Source: Candidatus Nitrosopumilus sp. (lineage in GTDB: Archaea > Thermoproteota > Nitrososphaeria > Nitrososphaerales > Nitrosopumilaceae). Taken from it: a stretch of 24,715 nucleotides of DNA. Position numbers and translations under genes: made by a program. This document shows positions 8,596-13,940 of the stretch, piece after piece. The stretch is taken from the NCBI GenBank assembly GCA_029860565.1, contig JAOUAY010000005.1:1-24715 (forward strand), written 5' to 3'. The notes under the pieces are model-generated. The model had not been told where the DNA came from. It did not search any database and saw nothing but the letters and a program-made list of their open reading frames with translations. Within the stretch, counting starts at the first letter, position 1. Every line of letters starts with the position of its first letter.

Positions 8596-8760
8596 AAATA
8601 TTTAATTCAAAATCAAAATATTTTAACATTACTTGGTAAAAACAAAATTATTGATCCTTTGATTGAGTATAAAATGTCAAAAAATTGGTGCCCTAATTGT
8701 AGGAATAATACATATTCAGATGGAAGATGTCATTGCTCAGTTTGTGGTACTGATTATTAG
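8593..8760 (+). CDS. Zinc-ribbon micro-protein, 55 residues
   Basis: ATG at 8593 (MKYLIQNQNILTLLGKNK...) or an internal ATG at 8674 (MSKNWCPNCRNNTYSDGRC...). The C-terminal half carries 'WCPNCRNNTYSDGRCHCSVCG', which can be read as C-x2-C followed by C-x-C-x2-C, a typical zinc-ribbon ending in 'CSVCGTDY'. If only the second start is used the protein is 28 residues, a bare zinc knuckle. It is one of at least five such tiny cysteine-pair proteins in the window. Target (DNA, RNA or protein) unknown. The first start lies inside the right arm of dyad copy 1. Confidence 0.6.
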   Translation: MKYLIQNQNILTLLGKNKIIDPLIEYKMSKNWCPNCRNNTYSDGRCHCSVCGTDY

Positions 8761-8813
8761 TATTCATAAATTGGTGTGCTAAAGTCAAGAATATATTCAA
8801 AACTTACAAACTA

Positions 8814-8835
8814 CATAATCTTGTATAGGATTATG
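8814..8835. repeat. Dyad element, copy 2 (perfect arms)
   Basis: Arms CATAATC (8814-8820) and GATTATG (8829-8835) are perfectly complementary around the 8-base centre TTGTATAG. The right arm again contains an ATG, but it opens only a 6-codon frame. Located 37 bases before the structured element at 8872-8945. Confidence 0.65.
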
Positions 8836-8871
8836 AAAGACTATTATTTTTAAGATTAAATATAAAAAAAT

Positions 8872-8945
8872 AGGTTCATCGAAATGTCAACAGTTCACAA
8901 CCGGGGGTGGGTTATTGAAGCGTCTTTTTTGATTTCGTCGAACCT
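8872..8945. ncRNA. Candidate structured non-coding RNA
   Basis: The segment folds into a long imperfect hairpin. The outer stem pairs AGGTTC (8872-8877) with GAACCT (8940-8945), then a 2x2 mismatch, then CGAAAT (8880-8885) with ATTTCG (8932-8937). Inside, TTCA (8894-8897) pairs with TGAA (8916-8919), and AACC (8899-8902) with GGTT (8910-8913), closed by a G-rich loop. The loop 'CCGGGGGTGGG' is far more GC-rich than the surrounding DNA. Strand is undecided because the fold is nearly symmetric. It has no frame of note, no C/D boxes and no tRNA arms. Riboswitch, small RNA or DNA cruciform are all open. Confidence 0.45.
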
Positions 8946-9095
8946 TAAACTTTGAATATTTATGAGATACTTAAGTAAGGAGATAAAACATCTTAACAAT
9001 TTTTTATTTTTTGTCTTTTTTATAAACAATTATTTAACTAAATATATTCAAAACTGTTTTTCTTTTTTCTAATGTCCTATTCCTATCTAAGGTTA

Positions 9096-9117
9096 AATAA
9101 TCTTGTATGGGATTATT
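9096..9117. repeat. Dyad element, copy 3 (compensated outer pair)
   Basis: Arms AATAATC (9096-9102) and GATTATT (9111-9117) are perfectly complementary around TTGTATGG. Compared with copy 2 the outermost pair changes from C-G to A-T with both sides altered together, and the 8-base centre differs by one base. A stretch resembling copy 1's centre ('tcctatctaa') precedes it at 9081-9090. Confidence 0.65.
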
Positions 9118-9209
9118 CTAATTTCACTGTCTTTTGTTCCGTAAAATTTTCTAGAGATTAAAGCAAGACGAAAGAATTAAACCTCCCTAGAGCTAGCTAT
9201 TGATACATA

Positions 9210-9320
9210 ATGGACAAAAGAGATACTTTGGTTTTAACTGGAATTTTAGTAGGAACTGGTGTGCCAGTAGCATTGATGGTTCTAATTGCAAATGGGATCA
9301 TCGATAGCCCAATTCGATAA
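9210..9320 (+). CDS. Single-helix membrane micro-protein, 36 residues
   Basis: ATG at 9210 opens MDKRDTLVLTGILVGTGVPV..., a short charged N-terminus followed by one hydrophobic helix (about residues 8-29) and a short tail ending 'DSPIR'. The composition is that of a genuine one-pass membrane peptide, like others in this window (18654-18743, 23701-23841). An AT-rich stretch lies upstream but no firm TATA box was picked. Function unknown. Confidence 0.55.
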   Translation: MDKRDTLVLTGILVGTGVPVALMVLIANGIIDSPIR

Positions 9321-9492
9321 TTAGGTTTTCATAGAATTGTCTAATGGAAATGAAAAGTGAGAATTCTATTTTTATCGACAATCAGTAAAAATAGAAATTT
9401 CCTGTAGACACAAAAAATGTAACATAACCTAAATTATAACGGAAATTTGTTTGTCGGAGTGTTTTTAATTATAGTAATTGCATGAGTTAATT

Positions 9493-10077
9493 ATGAAAAA
9501 AGGTGCAATGATCGGAATCGGTGCAGGAATAATTGTAATCGTTGTAATAATTGCAGGAAATAATATGACTCAAAATCAAATAACTGAATCAATTGGAGTA
9601 GATGTGACAGTGGAAAAAGCAACCGGCCCCCCTGAAAGCGTTGCAACCTCATCACAACTTTTGCAGGAAACTGAATTCGATATTTCCCAGCATTTCTCAC
9701 AAGATTGCTCTGGAACTGCAGGATGCATCATAGGAACTGTGACTGAAATAATTGATGGAGATACCATTCATGTCGATGATCAGTCTGTGCGATTTGCATT
9801 GGTATCAGCTCCTAATTTAGAGGGATATGGGGGAGTGGATTCGAAGAATTTTATTCAGACAATCTGTCCTGTTGGCTCTGAAGTATTGGTAGATGAGGAT
9901 GATGGACATGTTTTAGATGATCATGCCAGAATGGTCGGGATAATTACCTGCAATGACATGATTCTCAATGAAGAATTACTTGATGCTAGTTTGGGTCATT
10001 TGGAATTGAGGTTTTGTTCGTCTAGTGAGTTTGCAAATGAGTCTTGGGCTATCAAACATGGATGCATGACAGACTAG
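9493..10077 (+). CDS. Membrane-anchored staphylococcal-nuclease-like (TNase) protein with altered active site
   Basis: Start chosen at ATG 9493 (MKKGAMIGIGAGIIVIVVII), giving an N-terminal signal anchor (residues 5-22) and 194 residues; a TTG 15 bases upstream is less likely. A Thr/Ser/Glu-rich linker leads to an SNase-like OB-fold (about 79-191): 'GTVTEIIDGDTIHVDDQSVR', 'FALVSAPNLEGYG', 'CPVGSEVLVDEDDGH', 'DDHARMVGI'. Equivalents of S. aureus nuclease Arg35 (R100) and Arg87 (R146) are present, but the 'DTPE' that supplies Asp40 and Glu43 is 'SAPN', so catalysis is doubtful. Six cysteines (72, 78, 125, 153, 175, 191) suggest disulphides and an extracytoplasmic location. Its 3' end overlaps the antisense end of the split-barrel gene. 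Confidence 0.82.
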   Translation: MKKGAMIGIGAGIIVIVVIIAGNNMTQNQITESIGVDVTVEKATGPPESVATSSQLLQETEFDISQHFSQDCSGTAGCIIGTVTEIIDGDTIHVDDQSVRFALVSAPNLEGYGGVDSKNFIQTICPVGSEVLVDEDDGHVLDDHARMVGIITCNDMILNEELLDASLGHLELRFCSSSEFANESWAIKHGCMTD

Positions 10078-10323
10078 ATTTCTAAATTTGATGCATATTG
10101 CTTTATGATCTCCTGATTTGTAAACATCAATTACAATGCTTGTTTGAGAATTTGATTTGATGTTGGCGTATGTTCGTGTGTTATAATCTGTGGCTATAAT
10201 TATTGCATTGTCCTCAAATACAAATGATACTGGTTTTACATGCGATATGTTGTCATGAGATGTAGCTATTCTTACTTCTAATTTTTTTAGAAATTCTATT
10301 TCTTTTTGACTAAATTCTATCAA
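9976..10323 (-). pseudogene. FMN-binding split-barrel (PNPOx-like) protein, C-terminus lost
   Basis: Residues 1-80 read as a pyridoxamine-5'-phosphate-oxidase-like split barrel: 'EVRIATSHDNISHVKPVSFV', 'NAIIIATDYNTRTYANIKS', 'TSIVIDVYKSGDHKAICIK'. After 'ICIK' the reading continues into the antisense of the TNase gene (from about 10080 down), giving an unrelated tail, and stops at 9976. Family members of ~135-150 residues keep a further strand and helices there, so about 50-60 residues are missing. Start is TTG at 10323, overlapping the upstream stop as TTGA. FMN, F420 or haem could be the ligand in this superfamily. Either a broken gene or a shortened protein with a foreign tail. Confidence 0.7.
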
Positions 10324-10598
10324 TTAAAAATTCGTTCTCTTATTTCAGGGATGTGTCTGTATACGATGTCTCTTATTTTCATTTGATCTTCTTCAGTTGG
10401 TGTTTCTTTTTGTGCACTTAGAATTGCACCTCCCATGCCCAGTGCCATGCCTATGACAATTCCATAGACAAATTCTTGTGGATTTTCTACTTTGAGTGTT
10501 TCTTTGTTTTCTTTGATTTCTTCTAAATATGCCGGGATTGTTGATACGGCACCATTGATGATTTGAATAATTAATTCCTCTAGTTGATCCTCGCTCAT
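10320..10598 (-). CDS. Small hypothetical protein with one hydrophobic glycine-rich helix
   Basis: A 92-residue protein starting MSEDQLEELIIQIINGAVST, with acidic amphipathic helices around a hydrophobic, glycine-rich segment (about 45-63, 'VYGIVIGMALGMGGAIL') and a basic C-terminal 'YRHIPEIRERIFN'. I do not recognise a family. The stop overlaps the next gene's TTG start as TTGA, so translation of the split-barrel gene is probably coupled to it. Confidence 0.7.
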   Translation of the reverse strand: MSEDQLEELIIQIINGAVSTIPAYLEEIKENKETLKVENPQEFVYGIVIGMALGMGGAILSAQKETPTEEDQMKIRDIVYRHIPEIRERIFN

Positions 10599-10733
10599 GA
10601 AATCTCTCTGATGGATTTCTTAATAAATTTGCATCTGAATTTATTTAATTTATTGTGACTTTACGTTTTTTATTGGCCAAAAATTATTGGATGTCAATTA
10701 CATAAAATATCTAAACAACAGAATAACATTCAT

Positions 10734-10802
10734 CTAATCTGTGAGGAGTATGTGTAAATCACATTCTTTGATATTGTGGTCACACTTGTTACAAAATGAT
10801 TG
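10734..10802 (-). pseudogene. Cysteine-pair zinc-knuckle fragment without start codon
   Basis: After a TAA at 10803-10805 the minus strand reads 'QSFCNKCDHNIKECDLHILL' then 'TD' and TAG. The C-x2-C-x7-C pattern with 'DH' and 'H' resembles a small zinc-binding protein. There is no ATG, GTG or TTG in the frame. It lies directly downstream of the zinc-ribbon gene at 10808-10918 on the same strand, so it may be a frameshifted remnant or duplicated piece. Confidence 0.3.
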
Positions 10803-10807
10803 TTAGA

Positions 10808-10918
10808 TCATTCATCTAATTCTTCTTTAAACTTGGGATCTTTTATTCTGCATGGACCGCAAACATCCCTTTCAAATGGCCCCAAATTTTCTCCACAAGT
10901 TTCACATTTTTTAGACAT
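10808..10918 (-). CDS. Zinc-ribbon micro-protein, 36 residues
   Basis: ATG at 10918 gives MSKKCETCGENLGPFERDVC, then 'GPCRIKDPKFKEELDE'. Two C-x2-C pairs (C5/C8 and C20/C23), the first as 'CETCG', the second as 'CGPC', spaced 11 residues apart, make a complete four-cysteine zinc ribbon. The acidic tail ends in 'KEELDE'. A plausible stand-alone zinc-binding protein of a kind common in these archaea; partner unknown. The antisense frame across the same bases has no sensible composition. Confidence 0.65.
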   Translation of the reverse strand: MSKKCETCGENLGPFERDVCGPCRIKDPKFKEELDE

Positions 10919-10981
10919 TATTGGTATTCTTTGGTTTGCTATATACTCCTTTAAGATGTTCACTGTCTGTTTTCTTGTATT

Positions 10982-11086
10982 TTATCTTTCTTTCTCAGTG
11001 AATAAAGAAACATCTACAACAAAACTAGGGGTTACAGGACTTGAATCTGATATGTATCTAATACTACTATCTAATTGTTTTGTCAT
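10982..11086 (-). CDS. Micro-ORF translationally coupled to upstream gene, 34 residues
   Basis: ATG at 11086 overlaps the TGA of the upstream gene as ATGA (11083-11086), a classic coupling arrangement. The peptide MTKQLDSSIRYISDSSPVTP continues 'SFVVDVSLFTEKER'. Ser/Thr-rich with two short strand-like stretches and a charged end. No family recognised; the overlap is the main support. Confidence 0.45.
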   Translation of the reverse strand: MTKQLDSSIRYISDSSPVTPSFVVDVSLFTEKER

Positions 11087-11307
11087 TCCGGATTTTCTTC
11101 AATAACTGAAAAAATAATGCCAAATTTTTCCAAATATCTAATTTCACCAACTCTAAAGTCTAGATTTTGAATTTGATGTAAAATTTCATGATCAACAAAA
11201 TTGTCATTGATGTTGATTTTCAGCATCTCGTTCTCAAACACATAATACCATCCAGATTTTTGTTCTGCCAGCAATTTCCTTACTGACTCGTAAATTAACC
11301 TACTCAC
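11083..11307 (-). CDS. Small hypothetical protein, 74 residues
   Basis: MSRLIYESVRKLLAEQKSGW then alternating short strands ('WYYVFENEMLKININD') and helices, ending 'FGIIFSVIEENPE'. Soluble, with an alpha/beta composition. Unrecognised. It probably forms a minus-strand unit with the coupled micro-ORF (ATGA overlap) and the gene at 11333, 25 bases upstream. Confidence 0.65.
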   Translation of the reverse strand: MSRLIYESVRKLLAEQKSGWYYVFENEMLKININDNFVDHEILHQIQNLDFRVGEIRYLEKFGIIFSVIEENPE

Positions 11308-11332
11308 TGTATTTTACCTCTGTTGCTAGATG

Positions 11333-11668
11333 TCATGTTAACAATTCCTGTTTGATTTTAACTATGTCCTGTACAATCTGTTTTCTTGTAGGTTCTAACA
11401 ATTCATAGCAAAACAAACACAATATTTCTTCTTCATGATTATTTCTCATTTCAATTTTTGCCATAACTTTAGAATTAATTTGTTTTAGTTGAGATGATGG
11501 TGGTTGTGTATGGAATTCTTTTACTTCTGTTTGCATTGGGGGTTTTCTGGGTATCTCTATTTTCTCTTTAGATTTCCACAAAGAGAAATCACCATTAACT
11601 GAGAACAGCTTATCTCCATCTAAAAATATAATAATTTTACCTGTAAGACTTTTTATCTTAGAAGTCAT
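11333..11668 (-). CDS. Hypothetical protein with C-terminal CxxC, 111 residues
   Basis: Starts MTSKIKSLTGKIIIFLDGDK, followed by a beta-type segment, then a proline/charged linker ('PRKPPMQTEVKEFHTQPPSS', about 40-59) and a C-terminal helical part with 'EEEILCLFCYELLEPTRKQI'. The 'CLFC' pair is isolated, so a metal site would need a partner chain. The stop of the zinc-ribbon gene at 11673 lies 4 bases upstream, so the genes from 11837 down to 10982 look like one operon. Family unknown. Confidence 0.6.
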   Translation of the reverse strand: MTSKIKSLTGKIIIFLDGDKLFSVNGDFSLWKSKEKIEIPRKPPMQTEVKEFHTQPPSSQLKQINSKVMAKIEMRNNHEEEILCLFCYELLEPTRKQIVQDIVKIKQELLT

Positions 11669-11672
11669 AAAA

Positions 11673-11837
11673 TTAACGATTTATCAATAATCGATTACCG
11701 CATATCGGACAAAAATTGAATTGTTCCTCACATCTAACAACTCCTTTTGTCTTATTACATGTAAAAGTAGTCCGACCAGTCCCGTTTGAATTCAATACCA
11801 AAAAATGATTCTCGTCAAGGTTGTGAATCTCATTCAT
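11673..11837 (-). CDS. Zinc-ribbon micro-protein, 54 residues
   Basis: ATG at 11837 gives MNEIHNLDENHFLVLNSNGT and further 'TGRTTFTCNKTKGVVRCEEQ' and 'FNFCPICGNRLLINR'. Cysteines in 'FTCN', 'VRCEE' and 'CPICGN' form a C-x8-C ... C-x2-C layout, with 'FCPICGNRL' being a very typical zinc-ribbon end. First gene of the minus-strand run down to 10982, 4 bases before the next start. No function beyond likely zinc binding can be given. Confidence 0.65.
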   Translation of the reverse strand: MNEIHNLDENHFLVLNSNGTGRTTFTCNKTKGVVRCEEQFNFCPICGNRLLINR

Positions 11838-11872
11838 ATTGTAATCTCCATTATTTCATGTTACTTAATAAT

Positions 11873-12121
11873 TCAGTTATAGTCTGATTTTTTCTCCCAT
11901 CTTAATTTTGGTTTCAAGTCATAGGGGTCACAAGACCACGTTGCCAATTGTTCATTGCCTTCCCATAATTCTATTGTAAGATCACGAAAATATTTTGTTG
12001 ATTGTGATATGCATTTAACACTTTTTTCTAACGTCTCAAATACTCCGACAATACCTGATTCGGAAAATTCATTGGATATGATTATGAACACCTTTATTTC
12101 ATTTTCTTTATTGTTTGTCAT
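11873..12121 (-). CDS. Small hypothetical alpha/beta protein, 82 residues
   Basis: The frame is open from an ATG at 12157 (94 residues), but ATG 12121 (MTNNKENEIKVFIIISNEFS) is preferred, since it lies one base after the stop of a cysteine-rich frame (12123) and starts just before a lysine-rich lead into strand 'IKVFIIIS'. The rest reads 'VFETLEKSVKCISQSTKYF', 'DLTIELWEGNEQLATWSCDP', ending 'LRWEKKSDYN'. The pattern strand-helix-strand with 'LTIELWEGNEQLATW' recalls small proteins that handle display or sensing, but no family is recognised. Confidence 0.6.
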   Translation of the reverse strand: MTNNKENEIKVFIIISNEFSESGIVGVFETLEKSVKCISQSTKYFRDLTIELWEGNEQLATWSCDPYDLKPKLRWEKKSDYN

Positions 12122-12122
12122 C

Positions 12123-12251
12123 TTATAGTTTCCATTTATCTGGAAATATGCATCCACATAAAATACAAATTTCGCATTTTTTTGTTCTGTATTCGGGTAT
12201 ATTAGGTTCTACCCCTGTTTCTCCTTTTGTCCAGACATTCTGATTACAAAT
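12123..12251 (-). pseudogene. Cysteine-rich frame lacking a start codon
   Basis: Between a TAA at 12252-12254 and a TAA at 12123-12125 the minus strand reads 42 residues beginning 'ICNQNVWTKGETGVEPNIPE' and containing 'KKCEICILCGCIFPDKWKL'. The dense cysteines and coding-like composition suggest a zinc-binding micro-protein, but there is no standard start. An upstream TTG at 12266 ('LTKKLN...') would reach it with a frameshift near the A-run at about 12255-12261. The following gene starts one base after its stop. Broken gene or non-canonical start. Confidence 0.35.
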
Positions 12252-12316
12252 TTAATTTTTTTGTCAAAGGTACTTTCCTCTTAAAACACAGATAGTTTGC
12301 AGAAAAGTCTGATATT

Positions 12317-12467
12317 ATGACTGAAACTTTGCGAACAGATGAAGAAGTAGAAAAAGAAATCCAGTTATGTATTAAAAAAAATGCATGACAACATCTATGA
12401 TTCGGAGAAATTAGCTTTTTGGGAAGGTAAACTAGCTGCATTAAGATGGGTTCGAGGCAGAGAGTGA
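12317..12467 (+). pseudogene. Small conserved-looking gene split by a frameshift at eight A's
   Basis: ATG 12317 reads MTETLRTDEEVEKEIQLCIK to a TGA at 12386-12388. In the shifted frame the ATG at 12381 continues 'MHDNIYDSEKLAFWEGKLAA' and 'LRWVRGRE' to TGA at 12465. Removing one A from the run at 12374-12381 joins both halves into about 49 residues. The second half 'KLAFWEGKLAALRWV' is strongly protein-like. Sequencing error, true mutation or transcriptional slippage at A8 would all explain it. The antisense strand also has an open frame over 12425-12550, judged less likely. Confidence 0.5.
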
Positions 12468-12695
12468 ATCAATAATTCCTTATTTTTTCTAGTCTTCTCA
12501 TCTTCTATGGTCGCACAGATCATCAATTTTTCATTCCCCCAACTTATCCATAGTGTAAAGATCCCTCAATTTTGGATGAGATAGTGAATGTAGTGAGCAT
12601 GTTTTTATTTTCTCATTGTGGGTATGTTTTGTATTTATAGAACCCAGCCAATTTTAACACCTAAGATTTTTAATCTCCATTTTTTGAACAGATAC
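12468..12695. other. Spacer before DUF2203 gene; possible minus-strand gene trace
   Basis: Contains the promoter of the DUF2203 gene; an AT-rich 'gtatttatag' stretch lies at 12629-12638. On the minus strand a frame encoding 'LWISWGNEKLMICATIEDEK' around 12495-12555 looks protein-like, but it has no ATG before 'MICATIEDEK' and runs antisense into the frameshifted gene. It is probably a remnant. Confidence 0.3.
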
Positions 12696-13100
12696 ATGTT
12701 TACGTTTTTCACAACAAACGAAGCAAATGCTGCATTACCTGACGTGATAAAAAAATATGAATACGCTCTAGCAAAAAATACCGAAATAAAAAAAATAGAA
12801 CATGAATTACAGATGAGCATTTCAACTACAGATTCCTTTGAATCCTATGTGAATCTTAAGCAAAAGCTAAATACAGCAATAACAAAATTCTATCAATCCG
12901 TTGAAATATTGGAAAATACTGGTGTTGTTGTAAAAAGTATTGAGCAGGGGTTGTTGGATTTTCCTTCAAAAAGATTTGAAGAGGAGGTTTGGCTTTGTTG
13001 GAAATACGGTGAAACTGTGATAAAATTCTGGCATGAAAAAGATTCTGGTTTTATGGGAAGAAAACCAATCGAAACCGTGGATTTACAGGATTTGGTTTAA
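12696..13100 (+). CDS. DUF2203 family protein
   Basis: Start chosen at ATG 12696 (MFTFFTTNEANAALPDVIKK), because DUF2203 proteins begin with 'F(T/S)..EAN..LP.V'; an ATG at 12618 would add 26 unrelated residues. The 134-residue protein has two long helices (about 12-75) followed by the family's C-terminal signature 'GVVVKSIEQGLLDFPSKRFE' then 'VWLCWKYGETVIKFWHEKD' and 'GFMGRKPI'. The conserved Cys/Trp/His residues (LCW..GE, WH) suggest a metal or ligand pocket, but the biochemical role of the family is not known. Stands alone on the plus strand. Confidence 0.88.
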   Translation: MFTFFTTNEANAALPDVIKKYEYALAKNTEIKKIEHELQMSISTTDSFESYVNLKQKLNTAITKFYQSVEILENTGVVVKSIEQGLLDFPSKRFEEEVWLCWKYGETVIKFWHEKDSGFMGRKPIETVDLQDLV

Positions 13101-13107
13101 CGATTAG

Positions 13108-13200
13108 TTATTCTTCAATTAAACAATATATGCACATTTTCTTGTTTTGAATATCAAACCACGCAAAATTATGTACATATCCATCTTTACAATCAGTCAA
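13108..13200 (-). CDS. Zinc-knuckle micro-protein with TTG start, 30 residues
   Basis: TTG at 13200 overlaps the TGA of an upstream 20-codon frame as TTGA. The peptide reads (M)TDCKDGYVHNFAWFDIQNKK, then 'MCIYCLIEE'. C4, two histidine/tryptophan positions and 'CIYC' form a three-cysteine plus His site like a small zinc finger. The same TTGA coupling occurs at 10320-10323, which makes the TTG start credible. An in-frame TGA lies three codons upstream, so no earlier start is possible. Confidence 0.45.
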   Translation of the reverse strand: MTDCKDGYVHNFAWFDIQNKKMCIYCLIEE

Positions 13201-13259
13201 GGTGTATCATTTAATCTAAATGGATTTGAATCATCTAAGATTACACTTGTCTCGATCAT
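13197..13259 (-). CDS. Leader-like micro-ORF of 20 residues
   Basis: ATG at 13259 reads MIETSVILDDSNPFRLNDTP and stops at 13197-13199, overlapping the next TTG start. Composition is coding-like, with a strand followed by an acidic, Pro-containing stretch. It may be a leader peptide that couples translation to the zinc knuckle or a fragment of a longer former protein. Its start region is duplicated 22 bases upstream. Confidence 0.35.
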   Translation of the reverse strand: MIETSVILDDSNPFRLNDTP

Positions 13260-13281
13260 GGTGAAGAATTGTCTCGATCAT
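13247..13281. repeat. Direct repeat TTGTCTCGATCAT, 22-base spacing
   Basis: The 13-base sequence occurs at 13247-13259 and 13269-13281. On the minus strand each copy is ATGATCGAGACAA, i.e. two ATG starts 22 bases apart and so in different frames. The first leads to a 16-codon dead end. The second starts the 20-residue micro-ORF. Either a small tandem duplication or a two-turn operator pair. Confidence 0.55.
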
Positions 13282-13307
13282 TGAAAAACCGACAAGACAG
13301 AATCCAA

Positions 13308-13415
13308 TCATTCAACCTGAAACATGCTCTTTCCACAGTGAGGGCATGACATGTAATTGTCAGGGTTCATCGTAGTCACCGGCATGTCGCATTTCTTGCA
13401 GTTCCACGTTGGCAT
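13308..13415 (-). CDS. Zinc-ribbon micro-protein, 35 residues
   Basis: ATG at 13415 gives MPTWNCKKCDMPVTTMNPDN, then 'YMSCPHCGKSMFQVE'. Two C-x2-C pairs (C6/C9, C24/C27) spaced 14 residues apart form a complete rubredoxin-like/zinc-ribbon module, with 'CPHCGK' as the typical second knuckle. GC content is higher than the surroundings. A GGAGG lies about 20 bases upstream, in front of a different ATG (13432 region) whose frame dies after 16 codons. Role unknown. Confidence 0.7.
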   Translation of the reverse strand: MPTWNCKKCDMPVTTMNPDNYMSCPHCGKSMFQVE

Positions 13416-13556
13416 ATGCTCATCATTAGAGAACCTCCGATATCAAACTGCCTATTCAAAATGGAAAAAATTGATATTCTCACCAGTTGAGATTAATCTG
13501 GATAATTAGAGAAATATTGAGATAACTATTATTTGCCATAATTAGAAAAAAAGTCA

Positions 13557-13940
13557 ATGTTTGAAAGGAATACGGATCGCCTGATCATTATACAGTCAAG
13601 TTTTTCATGTCATTCCCGTGAGGAAGGCGAAGTGGTCAGATATCTTGAAGCCAACTTGCCGCTAGTACTCAAACGCAGAGCAGAATGTCTATCGTGTGAG
13701 ACTTTGCAACCTGATGCCGACGATATTCTTGCTAATGTCAATGTAGAGTTTTTGTTAGGATTAATGGAAACCCCTCGGATAGTTTATGGCATATCTCATT
13801 TGCTATATTTAACAATAAAGAAATTTCAAAAAATAGGAATTGAAATTGATGGGAAAAAAATATCATCTGAGATAACTGATGAACAATTAAAAAGACTGAT
13901 TGAAACAATTTACAATCAGATAAGAAAAGAAAAAGGTTAA
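13557..13940 (+). CDS. Hypothetical protein, possibly composite, 127 residues
   Basis: MFERNTDRLIIIQSSFSCHS then 'REEGEVVRYLEANLPLVLKR' and 'AECLSCETLQPDADDILANV', with C18 and the pair C44/C47. The first ~70 residues use noticeably more GC-rich codons than the second half ('LYLTIKKFQKIGIEIDGKKI', 'LKRLIETIYNQIRKEKG'), which is AT/Lys-rich like the rest of the genome. The protein looks mainly helical and soluble. Unrecognised. The composition break around base 13770 may mark a fusion or a recently acquired 5' part. Confidence 0.55.
   Translation: MFERNTDRLIIIQSSFSCHSREEGEVVRYLEANLPLVLKRRAECLSCETLQPDADDILANVNVEFLLGLMETPRIVYGISHLLYLTIKKFQKIGIEIDGKKISSEITDEQLKRLIETIYNQIRKEKG

Larger units (their letters stand above)
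8407..9209. other. Long gene-poor region with dyads, one zinc-ribbon micro-gene and a structured element
   Basis: Only one short gene (8593-8760) and the tail of the interrupted ORF ending at 8541 are supportable here. The rest is very AT-rich and contains three copies of a 22-base dyad, a 15-base direct repeat 'aatatattcaaaact' at 8790-8804 and 9042-9056, and a GC-richer foldable block at 8872-8945. No long frame on either strand is credible. Confidence 0.55.

Noticed and set aside
8872..8945. tRNA or tRNA fragment, because of GGTTC...GAACC
   Set aside because: No acceptor stem, anticodon arm or CCA-adjacent discriminator geometry can be drawn; the stem is far too long for a T-arm.
10800..11105. 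Plus-strand frame of about 100 codons
   Set aside because: It is antisense to the zinc-ribbon micro-gene (10808-10918) and the coupled micro-ORF (10982-11086), and its composition is not protein-like.
12425..12550. Minus-strand frame opposite the frameshifted gene
   Set aside because: Part of it looks protein-like, but it lacks a good start and runs antisense through a better-supported gene; kept only as a note.
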